Below are positions 21,983 through 32,793 of a stretch of DNA of 64,000 bases, piece after piece (positions within the stretch are counted from its first letter, which is position 1; every line of letters starts with the position of its first letter). This DNA is from Cristatella mucedo (Eukaryota; Bryozoa; Phylactolaemata; Cristatellidae). Location: assembly GCA_009760855.2 (NCBI GenBank), contig WPIO01000105.1:188001-252000 (forward strand), in the 5' to 3' direction. The translations under genes and the position numbers were made by a program. The notes below the pieces were generated by a model. That model worked only from the letters and a program-made list of their open reading frames with translations, had not been told where the DNA came from and did not search any database.

Positions 21983-22165
21983 TAATAATATTAACAACAG
22001 TACATTTGCTCAGCATAGTGGGAGAACTTAATCTCTTTCTATCCATATTACATACGTTCTATAGGAAGCATGATCATAAGGTTAGCAATAGCTTGCAGAA
22101 TTTAAACAAGGATAACGTGGTTAGAGATGAAATGCACAGGGTCAGCATGCAACGGTGGTTAGTCG
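21983..22165 (-). mobile_element. LINE-A 3' fragment nested in the LTR element
   Basis: The gagaacttaatctctttct core and gtcagcatgca UTR motifs lie on the - strand. It interrupts the short frame that starts at 21937 after the primer site. Confidence 0.65.
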
Positions 22166-22632
22166 CAGATATCGAGTCTTTGAACGACGAAGTAGCTGCC
22201 TGTTGCGCCAAACGTCGGGAATCATATGAATCCACAGCTGACATTTGAGATATTTGAGGCCATGCTTAACTACAATTAAGAAAATTGACGAAGAGCATTA
22301 TTCTTTCCTTGCGCTAATGATGAGTAAATGCTCAGGCTACGGATGTCCCGAGGCAGTACTGACCGTCGATCCTTGTCTGGAGAGTATGAATAGCCTGAAC
22401 GCTGACTACGGTGCGTCTACCTCTGAAGCATAAGCCAGAAATATCTACAGTAAATGCAATGGCTAAACGGTAGTCAGATACGAGTAATTCTGAGAGTGGT
22501 ACGAGGCTGGAAATTGAGTTCGCTAATGAAGGTAGCAGGCTTGAGCTTACTAAGGTTAATTTAGAAAAAAATCAAGGGCAATCGTTTGACCAATGTAGCC
22601 CAGGTGCCGTCCATAATTGAAGCTCAGTGTGT

Positions 22633-22810
22633 TGAGCCGTGATGGCACACTAGGTAAGGCGGTTGCTTTAAAGGACCTCGGTCCCGAGGTCGTGGGTACG
22701 ATTCCTGCGGTGGGCGATTCCTTATCGCCGCTGCAAGCGGTGGTGATAGCCATAAAGGCTCTTCTGTCGCTATACAAAAAGAGGCTGTTTAATCAGCTAG
22801 GATTTTTTTT
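22633..22810 (+). mobile_element. SINE1 copy nested in the LTR element
   Basis: Full head, with A box gatggcacactaggtaagg and B box gggtacgattcc. The gcaagcggtggtgatagcc body, aggctgtttaatcagct end and T-run are all present. Confidence 0.88.
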
Positions 22811-22914
22811 GAAATCGGTAATCCCGATATACGGCTTGGGAGGCCGGGGGTTATGATTTTACATGAGAGCATAGAAATGGCTGCTGAAACGTACAGGTCT
22901 ATGGCTGATTAGCC

Positions 22915-23226
22915 TTGACTAACGATTCGAAGGGCGAAATAGTTGTCATTTTTGAGCGGATTGTGGCCACTGTGGAGCTGCTTGTGACTGTTGGAACTTG
23001 CTTCAAGACTGCTACCGTTCGAGCTGTCGAGGTTATGTACTGCCGCTCTTACGCTGGACAAGCTGCTTTCTCTGATTGCGAGCCTACTACTGACAATTTC
23101 TTCGCTACAAGTAACGCGACTGTAGCCAAGCCTTGCTACATGGCCGGCGGTGAACTGCGTTTTGGCAATATTCAGCGTAGCGACACTGCTAACAATGTCG
23201 CACGCCGCTGCTGCGTGATAATGTAG
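22915..23226 (+). other. Unassigned 103-residue frame inside the LTR element
   Basis: An open frame with several Cys (about residues 24, 42, 55, 72, 99 and 100), rich in Ala, Thr and Val. It does not show the CCHC knuckle spacing of Gag or a DSG protease motif. It may be a relic of element coding sequence or chance. Confidence 0.25.
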
Positions 23227-24061
23227 GGGACTACCTGTCTATATCGCAAGCTCTACGTTTTAATGGCGACTACTTTTCGTATGGTTTCCGACTTATGGAA
23301 ATCTCATCTCGTACGTGTCATCACTTCTGCTTGACTTCAACTGTGATAATGTCGTCGACTTTGCAAACTGGCGAATGTGATGTCGTCACGTCATCTTTGA
23401 TTAACTGAATGTGGATCAACTTTAAATGGTTACGACATGCTACGGTTGCTGAATCAGCATGTAATAAAAGCAAATGCATCGGACTCTTGCTACGATTCGC
23501 AGTAACTTGACTGTTCACTGCGTTTCGAAAGTCTGCCAGAGTGGGCGAGTCCTTCTAACAGATGCCGGACACCGGACGTCGTCTATCGTACCCCACAGGA
23601 CAGTCTAGCTAAAATAAAGGCAGACAAGACTGGATTGCTGAGGCAATGGCAGTATTGAACATGCTTAGACGAAGTCGCGATTGCTCGTCAACGGGTTAGG
23701 ATGGCCTGCTTATCCCCGCGTCGTGTGTACTAATCTCGTTCCAGTAGGGTAAGATCGTTTCAGGTATCTATTAAGATACGGCTAAAGGCGCTCTCCTGTC
23801 TCCATCTAAGTGAAAGTCCTGACGACCTGAACGTGTGAAAAGCCGAGAGCTCTGGAGACGCTTTGAAGTCCATCTCGTTGGTGGGACGGCTGTTGGCTAG
23901 GAAGATGAAGTCAGGACAGCCGAAGCGACAGCTTGAAAGAAGACGACCCGCTGAACTTACCCCGTAGCATTACTTATTAGAGCCTGACGAGGTGGCGAAG
24001 CCAAACTTTGACACTTACCATAGCTGGTTGTTAGGTTTTTTATGACTGCTAAAGACGGCCT

Positions 24062-24518
24062 TGATTGAAGGACGGAGCAGTAAAGCGGCGGCGAGAGCTA
24101 AACCAGCCAAATTATGACCAATAATTATCGCGAATATGCGACAATGCGATAATCTATCGACGACACCGCATACAAGCCGGCGCAATGACATTGGCAACCA
24201 GTTGGGATTTCAGACATGGCGTCGGCACTGGAGCTGATTTGAACTCTCGTCCGGATAGCTTGTGGTGTACGTCATGGCTGCTGCTTAACGCCTGTAGCCA
24301 TCCGCTGTTGTCAGATGGACTAATCTACATTGTGAATACGGACTTGATACGTCAAGGTATGAGCGCTCTTCGTCACTAGACATCGTCAGTAGTAGTGCTA
24401 CAATGTTCAGGCGTCGCCACTATTAGTCGCGCGGTGGCTGAGACTAGCACCGTTATGAGCGCTGTGTTTGCGGCATAGTTCCAGCCGAACGTGGAAGCCG
24501 CACACCGCGTTTCTAACA
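24062..24518 (+). repeat. 3' LTR
   Basis: Aligns with 21373-21820, including the aaaccagcca, cgataatctat, gtatgagcgctcttcgtcac and gccgcacacc blocks, and ends TTCTAACA. It lies 388 bp from the CHMP5 start codon, in the same orientation. Confidence 0.65.
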
Positions 24519-24905
24519 GCGCTCGATTGGCGCCTCCGATCAGTCATTTGCTAAGTCCCGCCAGAGTCTTGGCCAAGAAGTAGAACCGCGTTTACCTGCT
24601 AAGATGCGGAGCGGTCTAGGCTGCACGAATCAACTTTTGTTTCGCATGCAGTTTAATTTTTCTTATAAATACTGAGCCAATGGCAAAAATCCGATAACTA
24701 TATGAATATAGGAATTAATTACAGCTACAGGACCGCTTACATTACGAGCAGAGGACTCGGCCTCCTAAGCTCGCCGGAACATCAATACAGCGAACTGAGT
24801 AACAATGGCGCGTGACGACAGCACTTCCGTTTCCTCGTCCGAACGGTAGCGACATTCTAGCGCTACCCAACGCGTGATCCACTTTCACTAGTCGACGGGA
24901 CAAGA
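24519..24905 (+). promoter_or_regulatory. CHMP5 promoter / 5' leader region
   Basis: This short interval between the 3' LTR and the CHMP5 ATG must contain the proximal promoter or at least the leader. No TATA box stands out near the gene. It holds an upstream ORF at 24805-24849. Confidence 0.4.
24805..24849 (+). other. Upstream ORF, 14 codons
   Basis: The ATG is in strong context (aacaATGg), 101 bases upstream of the CHMP5 ATG, and the frame ends in TAG at 24847. It matters only if the transcript starts upstream of 24805. Confidence 0.35.
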
Positions 24906-25328
24906 ATGAACCGGCTGTTCGGACGAGGCAAAGCCAAGGAGCCACCGCCGAACCTTTCCGATTGCGTGGCCAATATCGACAGCCGCGGAGAATCCGTCGA
25001 GAAGAAGGTTGCCAAGCTCGATGCCGAACTGCTCAAGTACAAAGACCAAATGAAGAAGATGAGAGACGGTCCGAGCAAGAACATGGTGAAGCAGAAGGCT
25101 CTCAGAGTTCTCAAGCAGAAGAAGATGTACGAAAGCCAGCGGGAGCAGCTCATGCAGCAGTCCTTCAACCTCGAACAGGCCAACTTCAACATTCAAACCA
25201 TAAAGGATACGAAGACTACAGTCGACGCCATGCAGCTTGGCGTGAAAGAATTCAAAAAAGCGTACAAAAATGTGAGCATCGATAAGATTGACGACCTCCA
25301 GGATCAGATGGAGGACTTCATGGAACAG
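24906..25328 (+). CDS. CHMP5: CHMP5 coding exon 1
   Basis: It has 141 whole codons from ATG (A at -3) to EDFMEQ, ending in phase 0 at CAG|GTATGT. It encodes the basic N-terminal helices. Confidence 0.96.
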
Positions 25329-25574
25329 GTATGTGTCGAGGCTTCGTCGTGGGCGTGGCCAGTCACGTCGTCTACCTCGCGCGAGCGTGACTCATCTACG
25401 CTCTCGTGTTAGTTGGGCGCCGTACCTCTCTAGTCGTCATGCGGTGGCCCAAGTGCAGTTCTCGAAAATACTTTCATTGCTTGGAGGGGCGCGAGGGGTA
25501 GTTTAACCTGCGTAGGAAGGTTAAGGTTCCCTAATGGCTCTAGGAGAACTATGTCTTTCTGTCTTCCTCTCTCT

Positions 25575-25625
<51 letters not shown>

Positions 25626-28600
25626 CTCTCCCCCTCTCTCTCTCGCTCTCTCTCTAAGCCCTGAACGTAGGTTTAATGCGAAGCGTTTCAATTTGTTTAG
25701 GTAACCTTAAAGCATGCTCAAGTTTTGTGCACATAAAACACATCAGAACAATTCCCACGAACGAAGTGAGATGAAGGAGGGTTTTTAGTTTCATGTTATA
25801 CGTTGCAAAGTCTGGGGATATCGCAATATCAGTCAGCAGTCGGAGTTCCATAGGACCTCTCGTTGTTGCATAATAGCTGAGTGCTTGCTCACCACAGGAC
25901 TTAAGTTTTATTTTCTAGAAATGCAGTTATGCCACCGGAGGCCGAGTTGAATATAGTGCAAGGGAATAAGCTGTTCAGATAATAATATTAGTAATAACAG
26001 AAATGATAATTATAGTAATGATACAGTTAGACACCAACTGTTTAATCATGCTTACTTTAAGGATATGTAAAGTGCCTGGAAAGAGATTAAGTTATCTGAG
26101 GGCACTATACACATGTATTAATATTATTATTTTATTTGTATAATGGCTTAATAGAACTTTAATCTCTTTCTAGGCACTTTACATATCCTATAAAGTAATA
26201 TGCGGCAAAGCAGCCATGTCAATAGTTGAGTGTGAGCAAGAGGATGGGGCCTAAAAGCGAATAGTAGCGACCTTGAAGTCGGTGAACTGTCAGTTTGGGA
26301 GACGGTACTGGTTGGAGTGAAGTGGTGTAATGCTGAAGTTGCCACTTTCCTTACAGACAAGCCTAGCTGCCGAGTTTTCTACTGTCGGTAAGCATTTTTA
26401 TTGTACTGGCTGGAATGATGTGCAGGAAGAAAAGTTACAGAAATCTGGAATGGATGAATGTTTGGAGTGCCTGGAAAATGTTAGGACAAAACGGCAGTGA
26501 TATCACGTTATCCAAATGTACCCCACGCGCTATGATGATACTTAAATACAAGAAGGCGCACGTAAAGTGCTTAGAAATAGATGTAAGTTCTCCGAGAGCG
26601 CTTTACAAACGTATTATTTTTAATAAGGCAGAATTGACTGCTTAGCTGTAATGGTCATCCAGCTAAAAGTAATTTTTGAATGAACGAGCCACCCAGACTC
26701 GATGCAGAGAGGCTACAGGAGAGGCGCCGGTGAGTGCGTGACTTTCCTGTCTCCGCTCGGCACCACGTTTGCCTGGAGGTGTTAGGTTAACGGCGTCGTC
26801 ACATAGCTTGTAACAAGTAGCTGGAAATCAAGTGCGAAGGTCGGCAACCCGCAGTACCGATGCAGTCGGGCGAGTCCGAGGTGCTGGCATGCATCACGTG
26901 CTCCCGAGCACTCCTGCCTGCCCACCTCTGCGCAGCTCGTGCCGCTGGATCGTTTACGCTTGATCCTTGTTTGTTCCCGTGCGCAGCAAACGTCGGCGTA
27001 TCAGTCTTGGTGCTGGTTACCCAGTTTGTTGTGGTCCATGGTCCCGTCCCACGGGCTCGAAACGGTATAAACGCTTTGCTTTGGAGACCCAGCCACGAAA
27101 CCAGGGCGGTGGGATGCCTCGCTCACATCTGGATCGTGCGCCGGAAGTAGCAGAGGCTTTTCAGTGACCCGGGCTGACGTAGCCGCTGACTGCGGCACAT
27201 GTCTATATACTCTTTTAGTTCAAGTCAGGAACAGGCTGTCTTCGGGAAGTGTTCTTTGCCCTAAGCCCGTAAAGTAAATTAAAAGTCAGCTGATTCAACA
27301 GCCTCGATCATCGAGTGAAGAAGAGCCTTGGTGGCTATCACTTGTAATAATAATAATGATAATAATGCATTTGGTGTAGCGCCCTCAGAGAACTCAACCT
27401 CATTCTAGGCACTTGACATTTGCTGCAAATGAAGCACGATCGAACTGTTAGTGGTCCACTTGGAGTGGGCGTTAGAGGATTGTCTCTGCTGCTGCATGTC
27501 TCAAAGCCAGGACCTGGTCCGAGAAGCCTGAGCACCGAGAAAGGCCTGCATTCTGGCTAACTGGTAACTGCTACTTGGCTCGAGTGCCCGAGCCTCGTGC
27601 TGGTGGGTGGGACAGGATGAGGCAGGGGAGGGCATGGCGAGGCAGGGGAGGACAGGGCAGTCGATTGCAAGGATGATTTAACCTGCTAGCTGCTGTGAGA
27701 GGCCTGAGGCTCTTCGTCCTCAGCTCATTTGCGCTTGGCCGTGCATTGCTGTCTGCTACCGGCCGGTGTGCTTACACTCGAGCATGCACCGAGCGTTCCA
27801 GCTAAGCCGAGATCGTGCAAGTGGCGTCACGGGCGGGCCTCGGCCTCCCAATCCCCTCCCTCCCAAAATGCACTCACCTCTGCAGTGGCCAAGCTAGTCA
27901 TAACTAGAAAAGGCAGAAGAAATAGAAAGATAAAGACTTGAGAGGCACTGGCATCTGCTAAGGTTTTATGGAGTGCACATTCGTCCTGCAAGCCGTTTGG
28001 GAGCAAGCCCTGACAAAGCACCGACTATCATACTTTGTGCTCTAATGGTCGTTCAGCTGGGCGTCTGCGAGTGTGTCGGCAGCAGGAAGGCGCACTCGAC
28101 CGTGCTGGATGGAGCAGGCGACATATGTGCTCAAAAGTCAAGTAAGTAATGGTTAGCTGATTCATCAGCTTCACTTACATACTAAAGCAGCAGATGAGCC
28201 TTAGCTGCCATAATCCCAATTGCAGTCGGCAATATATGATTGCCTGCTGCACGACCCGAATCTGCGATCTGAGCCCTGTGATCATCTCTTGGTTGGACTC
28301 GAGGGGTCAGTCACCAGTTGTTTCTAGTTGGACATACGCCACCAAGTTCAGGTGGATCCAAAGGTATGGCCAGACTGCCGAGATGAATCTTTGAACCTCC
28401 TGCAGCTGCTGCTGTGGTAGTTGTGGTCCAAGACTTACCATTCTACACCAGCATGCAGGCGATACAGACAGTTGGTCGTGCAAGCATGGCCTTGCACGAC
28501 AGATTGTAATGAGGTAAATCAACTTCCCGCAGCGAACACCTTGACCATGATTGCTTTCTGCCCACATTTCCTTGATCGTGGTAAAGTGTTCATACAGCGA

Positions 28601-31600
28601 GCCGAACAGCATTCAACAAAGGTGCTATCTACATCTGTCGGCCGCTACCAATGGCAACATGTGAATGTGTGTACTTGTCAAGTTCGTCTGTAAGCTTGGT
28701 GAAAAGGCTCTCGCCGAATGTAGCTCTTATGGACAGGTAAATTGATGTGTGCTAGCTATCAAATAAGTGCTGATGACCAGATACAGGCAGCTGTGCGTAT
28801 GCATGTACGTATATGTGTGTGCTTGCATGCACGTGTATGTGTGTGCTTGCATGCACGTGTATGTGTGTGCTTGTGCGCACGTGTATGTGTGCTCGAGCCC
28901 TAATGCTTGTGGTGCATGGGTGTGTGCACGATGCATGCGTCTGGCAGTGTAGTATTTGTTTACAAAGCACCTCTAGCAATACGAAGTGAGAGAGCTGCAG
29001 GCAGTTTGATTTTGTAAGAATTAATCCTATTTTCTGTGCACCAACGAATGCGAATACTTTGGTTTGCTTTGAAAATATTTCAGCACAGCCATTGGTCAGT
29101 TCCAGGGAGGGGTTTGGCTGAACCTGTGTCTGCCGTTCCATTTCGAGCTGATTGGCTCTGCCTGACATTATTGCAAGAGTAATAATAATAATAATGCACT
29201 TGATAGAGCACCTTCAGAGAACTCAATCTCTTTCTAGGTGCTTTACATTTGCTGCAAAGGAAGCACGATTGATTGGTTAGTGGTAGCATGCTCAATAAAC
29301 AGCAAGTAATAAGCTCACCTTCTGCTTTAGGCATCTTCTGCACATAAGTCCATTAGCTCTTCTGCTCTAGGCACGATTTCGCGAGCACTGCATTAGGCAT
29401 AGCCAGGATTAAGACAACGCATTGGTCGTACGACCTCGTCCAGGGCACGGTCAGTCAAACAAAGGCTGGTGGGGCTTTTGTTGTGGGGTCAAGCCACGTG
29501 ACTTCAGCCGAGCCATGCCATGCTGCCCTGACAGATCGGTGCAAGGCAAGGGGCCTGGGTGGCCTTCCTTTCTAGTTATTTGCTTATTGTCACTTCGATC
29601 GGTGTGCCGATCTCGCTGCCTGCAGTATAATCAGCGTTGTTGTAGTCACTTACTTTGAGACCCAAGACCCGGTGACATTTGCGCTCAGTAACCAAGCATG
29701 CATTTTCCCCCCTGGCTGTGCCTCGGCATTTTAAAGAGCATATACGTACACTTGATTTGCTGGAGGTGCACCCAGTCCTGGAGGAGGGGTTTTCATGTGG
29801 GGCAAGAGCCAAAAGTGACAAAGTATTATAGTACAAGTGACAAAATATTATAGTGCACAATCTTAGTGTTAGCAAAGTTTTTAAAATCCAACTGTTATGA
29901 GATTTTAGATAAACAATGGAATGAGTTTTTAAAATAAAGTGGCCCTGCAAAAAACCTATGGCCCGTGTCCCAAACAGACTGCCCCAGCTAGGTCTCTGCC
30001 CACCCCTACCCCTACAAGCAGGGACGGGGGTGGTTGGCCTGCATGCCCACCCTCTGATTTCGTTGCTGGCTTTAGCCAGCCTTGTGGCTGGAATGGAATC
30101 GTTGTGACCATGGGTTGGTTGCAGATGTGTTTTACTTTATTGCACCGGAGGATCTTTGGTTTTTCTTGTCTCTCATACATGCAGCCGATTGTGTTGTGGC
30201 CTCTTTGATGCATGCAAGTGCATCTTGCTAAAGCGCAGCCCGACTTTCGTGATTCCAAACTACGTGTTGGCCTGCTATGTGCTTGTTGCCTTGCTATAAT
30301 AAGTTGACACGTTTTCTCTGTGCAGGCCAACGAGCTCCAGGAAGTGATGGGCAGAAGCTACGGCATGCCCGAGGTCGACGATGACGAACTCGCAGCCGAG
30401 CTCGACGCATTGGGTGACGAGATCGGTATGTCGATGGGTCGCACGCACAGAGGCCTGTGACGGCGCTTCCGTGCCAACCGGTGCTGCTGGGCAGGTCACG
30501 GTCGACTGGGCTGATTGCTGCCGCCTGCAGGCACTGCTGGCTCGTTACCAGGAGCCGGGCTTGCATCGCTGAGGGCTAGGGCAGCTGCGTGCCAGCCGTT
30601 CAGCTCCTGGTCGTTGCAACATATCTTTAGATATGGCTTGGTCACCCGGCTTTGTCCGGGCCATCGCCATTGCTCTGCGAGTTGAGGGGAGTGCGATCCT
30701 TCTGGCTTATGCTCGTAGCAATTTTATGCCCTTAGCAAGTTTATGCCCTTACAGCCTCGCTGTCGTTACTGCCGTGTCGTTACTGTTGCTCTAGTGCTGC
30801 AGGATTAAGCAGATCCGTTTCGATCGCTGGGATCAGTGGCCACTAGAGAGTTTGATGGAAAGAAAACTGCTTACCCCCCCCCCCCATTTTTTGCTCCCTT
30901 TCCCTACAGCCGCCGACCTCTCTGTAAAGTGGATGCTGCCCACTCGCTGGCTGCTTCACTCGGAGGAGTCTGCCATGCTTATTAGCTCACCCTCGCTCCT
31001 CCCACTTCTTGACCGTAAATTGAGACAACTTGCAGGGGAGGCATTGCAAAGTGGCAGGTACAGTGCAGTTCCTTTTCCTCTCATGATCTCATTGCTATTC
31101 TTCTGCCTCTCTGTGAGTGTCGTTACACTAAGGTAAGCAGTGAACAGATCGCAACTGGGCAGTAGTACCCTGCTAGATCATCTCTGGTGCTGCTGGCCGG
31201 TGCTTTGGTGCTCGGGCCATCGCACCTCTTTGCATCCTTGCATCTCCGATGTGGCGCCATGGCCGGCACTTGAAAAGGTATTCAGTCGCTTGACCCGTGC
31301 TGCACCGTGCTCTCGACAGCCGGTGCTTTCAAGCAGCTGGGATCTATTGAGATTGAGCCTGTTGTTGCAACGAGGCACGTTTGGCTTGCTTTGAGGCACC
31401 TGCCTTCGGGCGCGGTCGGCTTCTAGTCTTGTTAGATGAACAGCAGCTCTGAGTTATCAGGCCCGACAGCGGAAGAGACTGCCGTGGAACCCTTGATAGC
31501 AGAGGTCGCCCCCCCCCCCGGCGTTCTGCCCGCGGAGAGCTGCTGCGTGGCACCTGTCAGAGCTTTGCTTCGTTGGTTCAGTGCAAGGCCTTGCAGAGTC

Positions 31601-32343
31601 GTACGTAGAGAGCCCGACAGGAATCTCAGAGCTGTCAGCGCTGGAGGCAGAGCACTTAGCACGGCATTTTGCCTGAAAAGCGTCGATTGTTGATGAGGTA
31701 ATCAAGAAAAGGAAAGTTTTGAAATGGTCAGGTGACACATGCTGCTTGGCTTTGCCCGAATGAATTGAGATTTGGTTTATTTTTCTTATCCTTCAATATG
31801 TTTTTAAGAACAGACATTGTGACTGACTAGTGGTAGTGATATTGTCTCGTTTGCCGACTGATGGTGCAGCTCTGTTTTGGGCACGGCCTTTCCCGATTGT
31901 CTGTCACGTCGCAGTGCGCACTTGGGATCGCGTGGTGTTGGGACCGAACGGTGCTGACTGGCAGTGAAAGTGAAGCCTTCAGCGACTCCACCTCATGTTC
32001 TCACCGTAGAGCTAGGCAGTACTTGGGCTGGTACTTTTTGTGCAGTTTTCTGTGGCTCACGCTCGATAGCAGAATGTGCCGGGTGCAGGGCTTTCTATTC
32101 GATTCCGAGTGTGTATTGAATGACTCGCACGGCATGCGGTGCTGCACATTGATGTCGTAGCCTGGCCTGTATCTCTAATCAGCGGTTTCGTCGTCTGCAG
32201 GCGCTGACACGGACTCATCGTACCTTGACGATGCGGTGGCTGCGCCCTCAGCCCCCACGTCTCTTCCGGGCACGGATTCGGCTTCTACGGCCGTTCCCGT
32301 CGACGAGTTCGGACTGCCTCAGATACCTCAGCGCGCCAAGTGA
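24906..32343 (+). CDS. CHMP5: CHMP5 / VPS60, ESCRT-III family protein (three exons)
   Basis: Coding exons 24906-25328, 30326-30425 and 32201-32343 give 221 residues, close to human CHMP5 (219). The family forms helical Snf7-type ESCRT-III subunits acting in late endosome sorting and recycling of VPS4 through LIP5/VTA1. The N-terminus MNRLFGRGK and the basic first helices are typical. The [13 protein letters not shown] core lies at 61-73, followed by the MEQAN segment spanning the exon 1/2 junction (about 140-143). The acidic stretch [18 protein letters not shown] (155-172) and the C-terminal [10 protein letters not shown] signature agree with CHMP5 rather than other CHMPs. Introns obey GT/AG (CAG|GTATGT, TGCAG|GCC, G|GTATGT, CTGCAG|GCG), in phases 0 and 1. 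No damage is visible. The LTR element lies directly upstream. Confidence 0.97.
25560..25655. repeat. (CT)n microsatellite in intron 1
   Basis: CT-rich array with a C-run at about 25577-25584. Confidence 0.9.
25690..25860 (-). mobile_element. LINE-A remnant
   Basis: The - strand matches the end of ORF2 (cagtcggagttcca, tctggggata) and the adjacent UTR in worn form. Confidence 0.45.
26040..26128 (+). mobile_element. LINE-A terminal 3' fragment
   Basis: UTR end, hairpin and TTA tail on the + strand. The hairpin arms read AGTGCC (26071-26076) and GGCACT (26101-26106), still paired though both differ from the usual AGCGCC/GGCGCT. Confidence 0.75.
26136..26500 (-). mobile_element. LINE-A 3' fragment, tail-to-tail with the previous copy
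   Basis: The hairpin region is followed on the - strand by ORF2 sequence (KTFKSIR-shadow region, QTSLAAEF-side antisense). Together with 26040-26128 it forms a large imperfect palindrome. Confidence 0.65.
26555..26625 (+). mobile_element. LINE-A terminal 3' fragment nested in a - strand LINE-A
   Basis: The hairpin region (aaagtgcttagaaatagatg to gagcgctttac) and a short TTA-like tail are on the + strand. LINE-A ORF2 antisense sequence (gcagaattgactgc) resumes after it. Confidence 0.5.
27283..27342 (-). mobile_element. SINE1 3' part, cut by a LINE-A insertion
   Basis: The end segment (cagctgattcaacagcctc, gaagagcctt, ggctatcact) stops where LINE-A tail sequence begins at about 27343. Confidence 0.55.
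27343..27480 (-). mobile_element. LINE-A terminal 3' fragment
   Basis: (AAT)n, then gcgccctcagagaactcaac and the UTR start, in antisense orientation. Confidence 0.75.
28140..28275 (-). mobile_element. SINE1 remnant
   Basis: The gttagctgattcatcagc end, gagccttagctgcc body and a worn head are on the - strand. Confidence 0.5.
28795..28905. repeat. 24-bp minisatellite, about 4 units
   Basis: The unit gtgtgtgcttgcatgcacgt plus gtat repeats nearly exactly. The third unit has two changes (gtgcgc for catgca). Alternating purine/pyrimidine composition is marked. Confidence 0.85.
29178..29310 (-). mobile_element. LINE-A terminal 3' fragment
   Basis: (AAT)n tail, hairpin and UTR start, antisense. The hairpin arms on the element strand read AGCACC and GGTGCT (29207-29212 and 29237-29242 on the + strand), again paired but different from the usual sequence. 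Confidence 0.8.
30326..30425 (+). CDS. CHMP5: CHMP5 coding exon 2
   Basis: It starts in phase 0 with GCC (A of MEQAN), encodes the acidic helix and ends after the first base of a Gly codon at G|GTATGT. Confidence 0.95.
30426..32200 (+). other. CHMP5 intron 2 (about 1.8 kb)
   Basis: The donor is GTATGT and the acceptor CGTCTGCAG. It contains C-runs (about 30867-30878 and 31509-31519). The short frames inside look like chance, and no repeat family was recognised. Confidence 0.9.
32201..32343 (+). CDS. CHMP5: CHMP5 coding exon 3 and stop
   Basis: It completes the split Gly codon, encodes DSSYLDD and the C-terminal [10 protein letters not shown] signature, and ends at TGA 32341-32343. Confidence 0.96.
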
Positions 32344-32793
32344 GCGCAGCCAGTGTTGTGCTTTTGCACCCGTGACCAGCGCTTGCAGGTTGAGAGGAAT
32401 TTGTCCCTACTCACGAAGCCGGCGCCACTCTTGGCTCTGCCAGCCGACTGTCTTTGGCCGGTGTCCGCGTGCTCGCCTCAGACGGCATCGGGACTCCTAC
32501 TCTAAGATACTGCTGCCCGTGCCGCAAAGCCGGGCACGGATCGGCAGCTTGGAGTTGTTCGTAATGTCTCGATCGCCTCCAGCTGCCACGTCGGCTTCGG
32601 ACGGACAAATGACTGGCAGCCCGATGTGTGGTCTAGCTGGGTGCGCAGTGGGTGAGGCAGTGTAAGCAAGTCTCGGCAGCACTAAGTAAGGCCAGTGCTC
32701 TGCATGCAGCAAGGTTTGACAGTAAGTAACAGGCTATGCTGACTCTGATCTTGAGAGCGAATTGAGCCTTTTTATGTACCTTTTTGTGTGTCA

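Larger units (their letters stand above)
21373..24518 (+). mobile_element. Degenerate LTR retrotransposon (non-autonomous or decayed)
   Basis: Two direct repeats of about 450 bp, alignable from end to end by eye, flank about 2.2 kb. Just after the first repeat comes a primer-binding site matching a tRNA-Leu 3' end. The interior holds a short start-like frame (from 21937) cut by a LINE-A piece, a SINE1, and an unassigned 103-residue frame at 22915-23226. No reverse transcriptase, integrase or protease motif is visible. No 5-bp target duplication was found at the outer ends, so boundaries or flanks may be altered. Confidence 0.65.
25329..30325 (+). other. CHMP5 intron 1 (about 5.0 kb)
   Basis: The donor is GTATGT and the acceptor follows a pyrimidine tract, TTTTCTCTGTGCAG. 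The intron is filled with (CT)n, LINE-A and SINE1 remnants and a 24-bp minisatellite. The stretches 26700-27280, 27481-28139 and 29311-30325 hold nothing I can assign. Confidence 0.9.

Noticed and set aside
22915-23226. Gag zinc-knuckle protein in the LTR element
   Set aside because: Cys spacing does not fit CX2CX4HX4C and no matching His is present.
28795-28905. 24-bp repeats as a regulated array or CRISPR
   Set aside because: Units are directly adjacent with no spacers: an ordinary minisatellite.
29939-30330. Frames on both strands just before CHMP5 exon 2 as an extra exon
   Set aside because: CHMP5 is complete without it. The region contains the branch and acceptor of intron 1, and the frames have no homology I recognise.
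32225-32665. 146-codon frame overlapping CHMP5 exon 3
   Set aside because: It is an alternate frame of the exon and 3' UTR. The spliced CHMP5 frame matches the family to the last residue.
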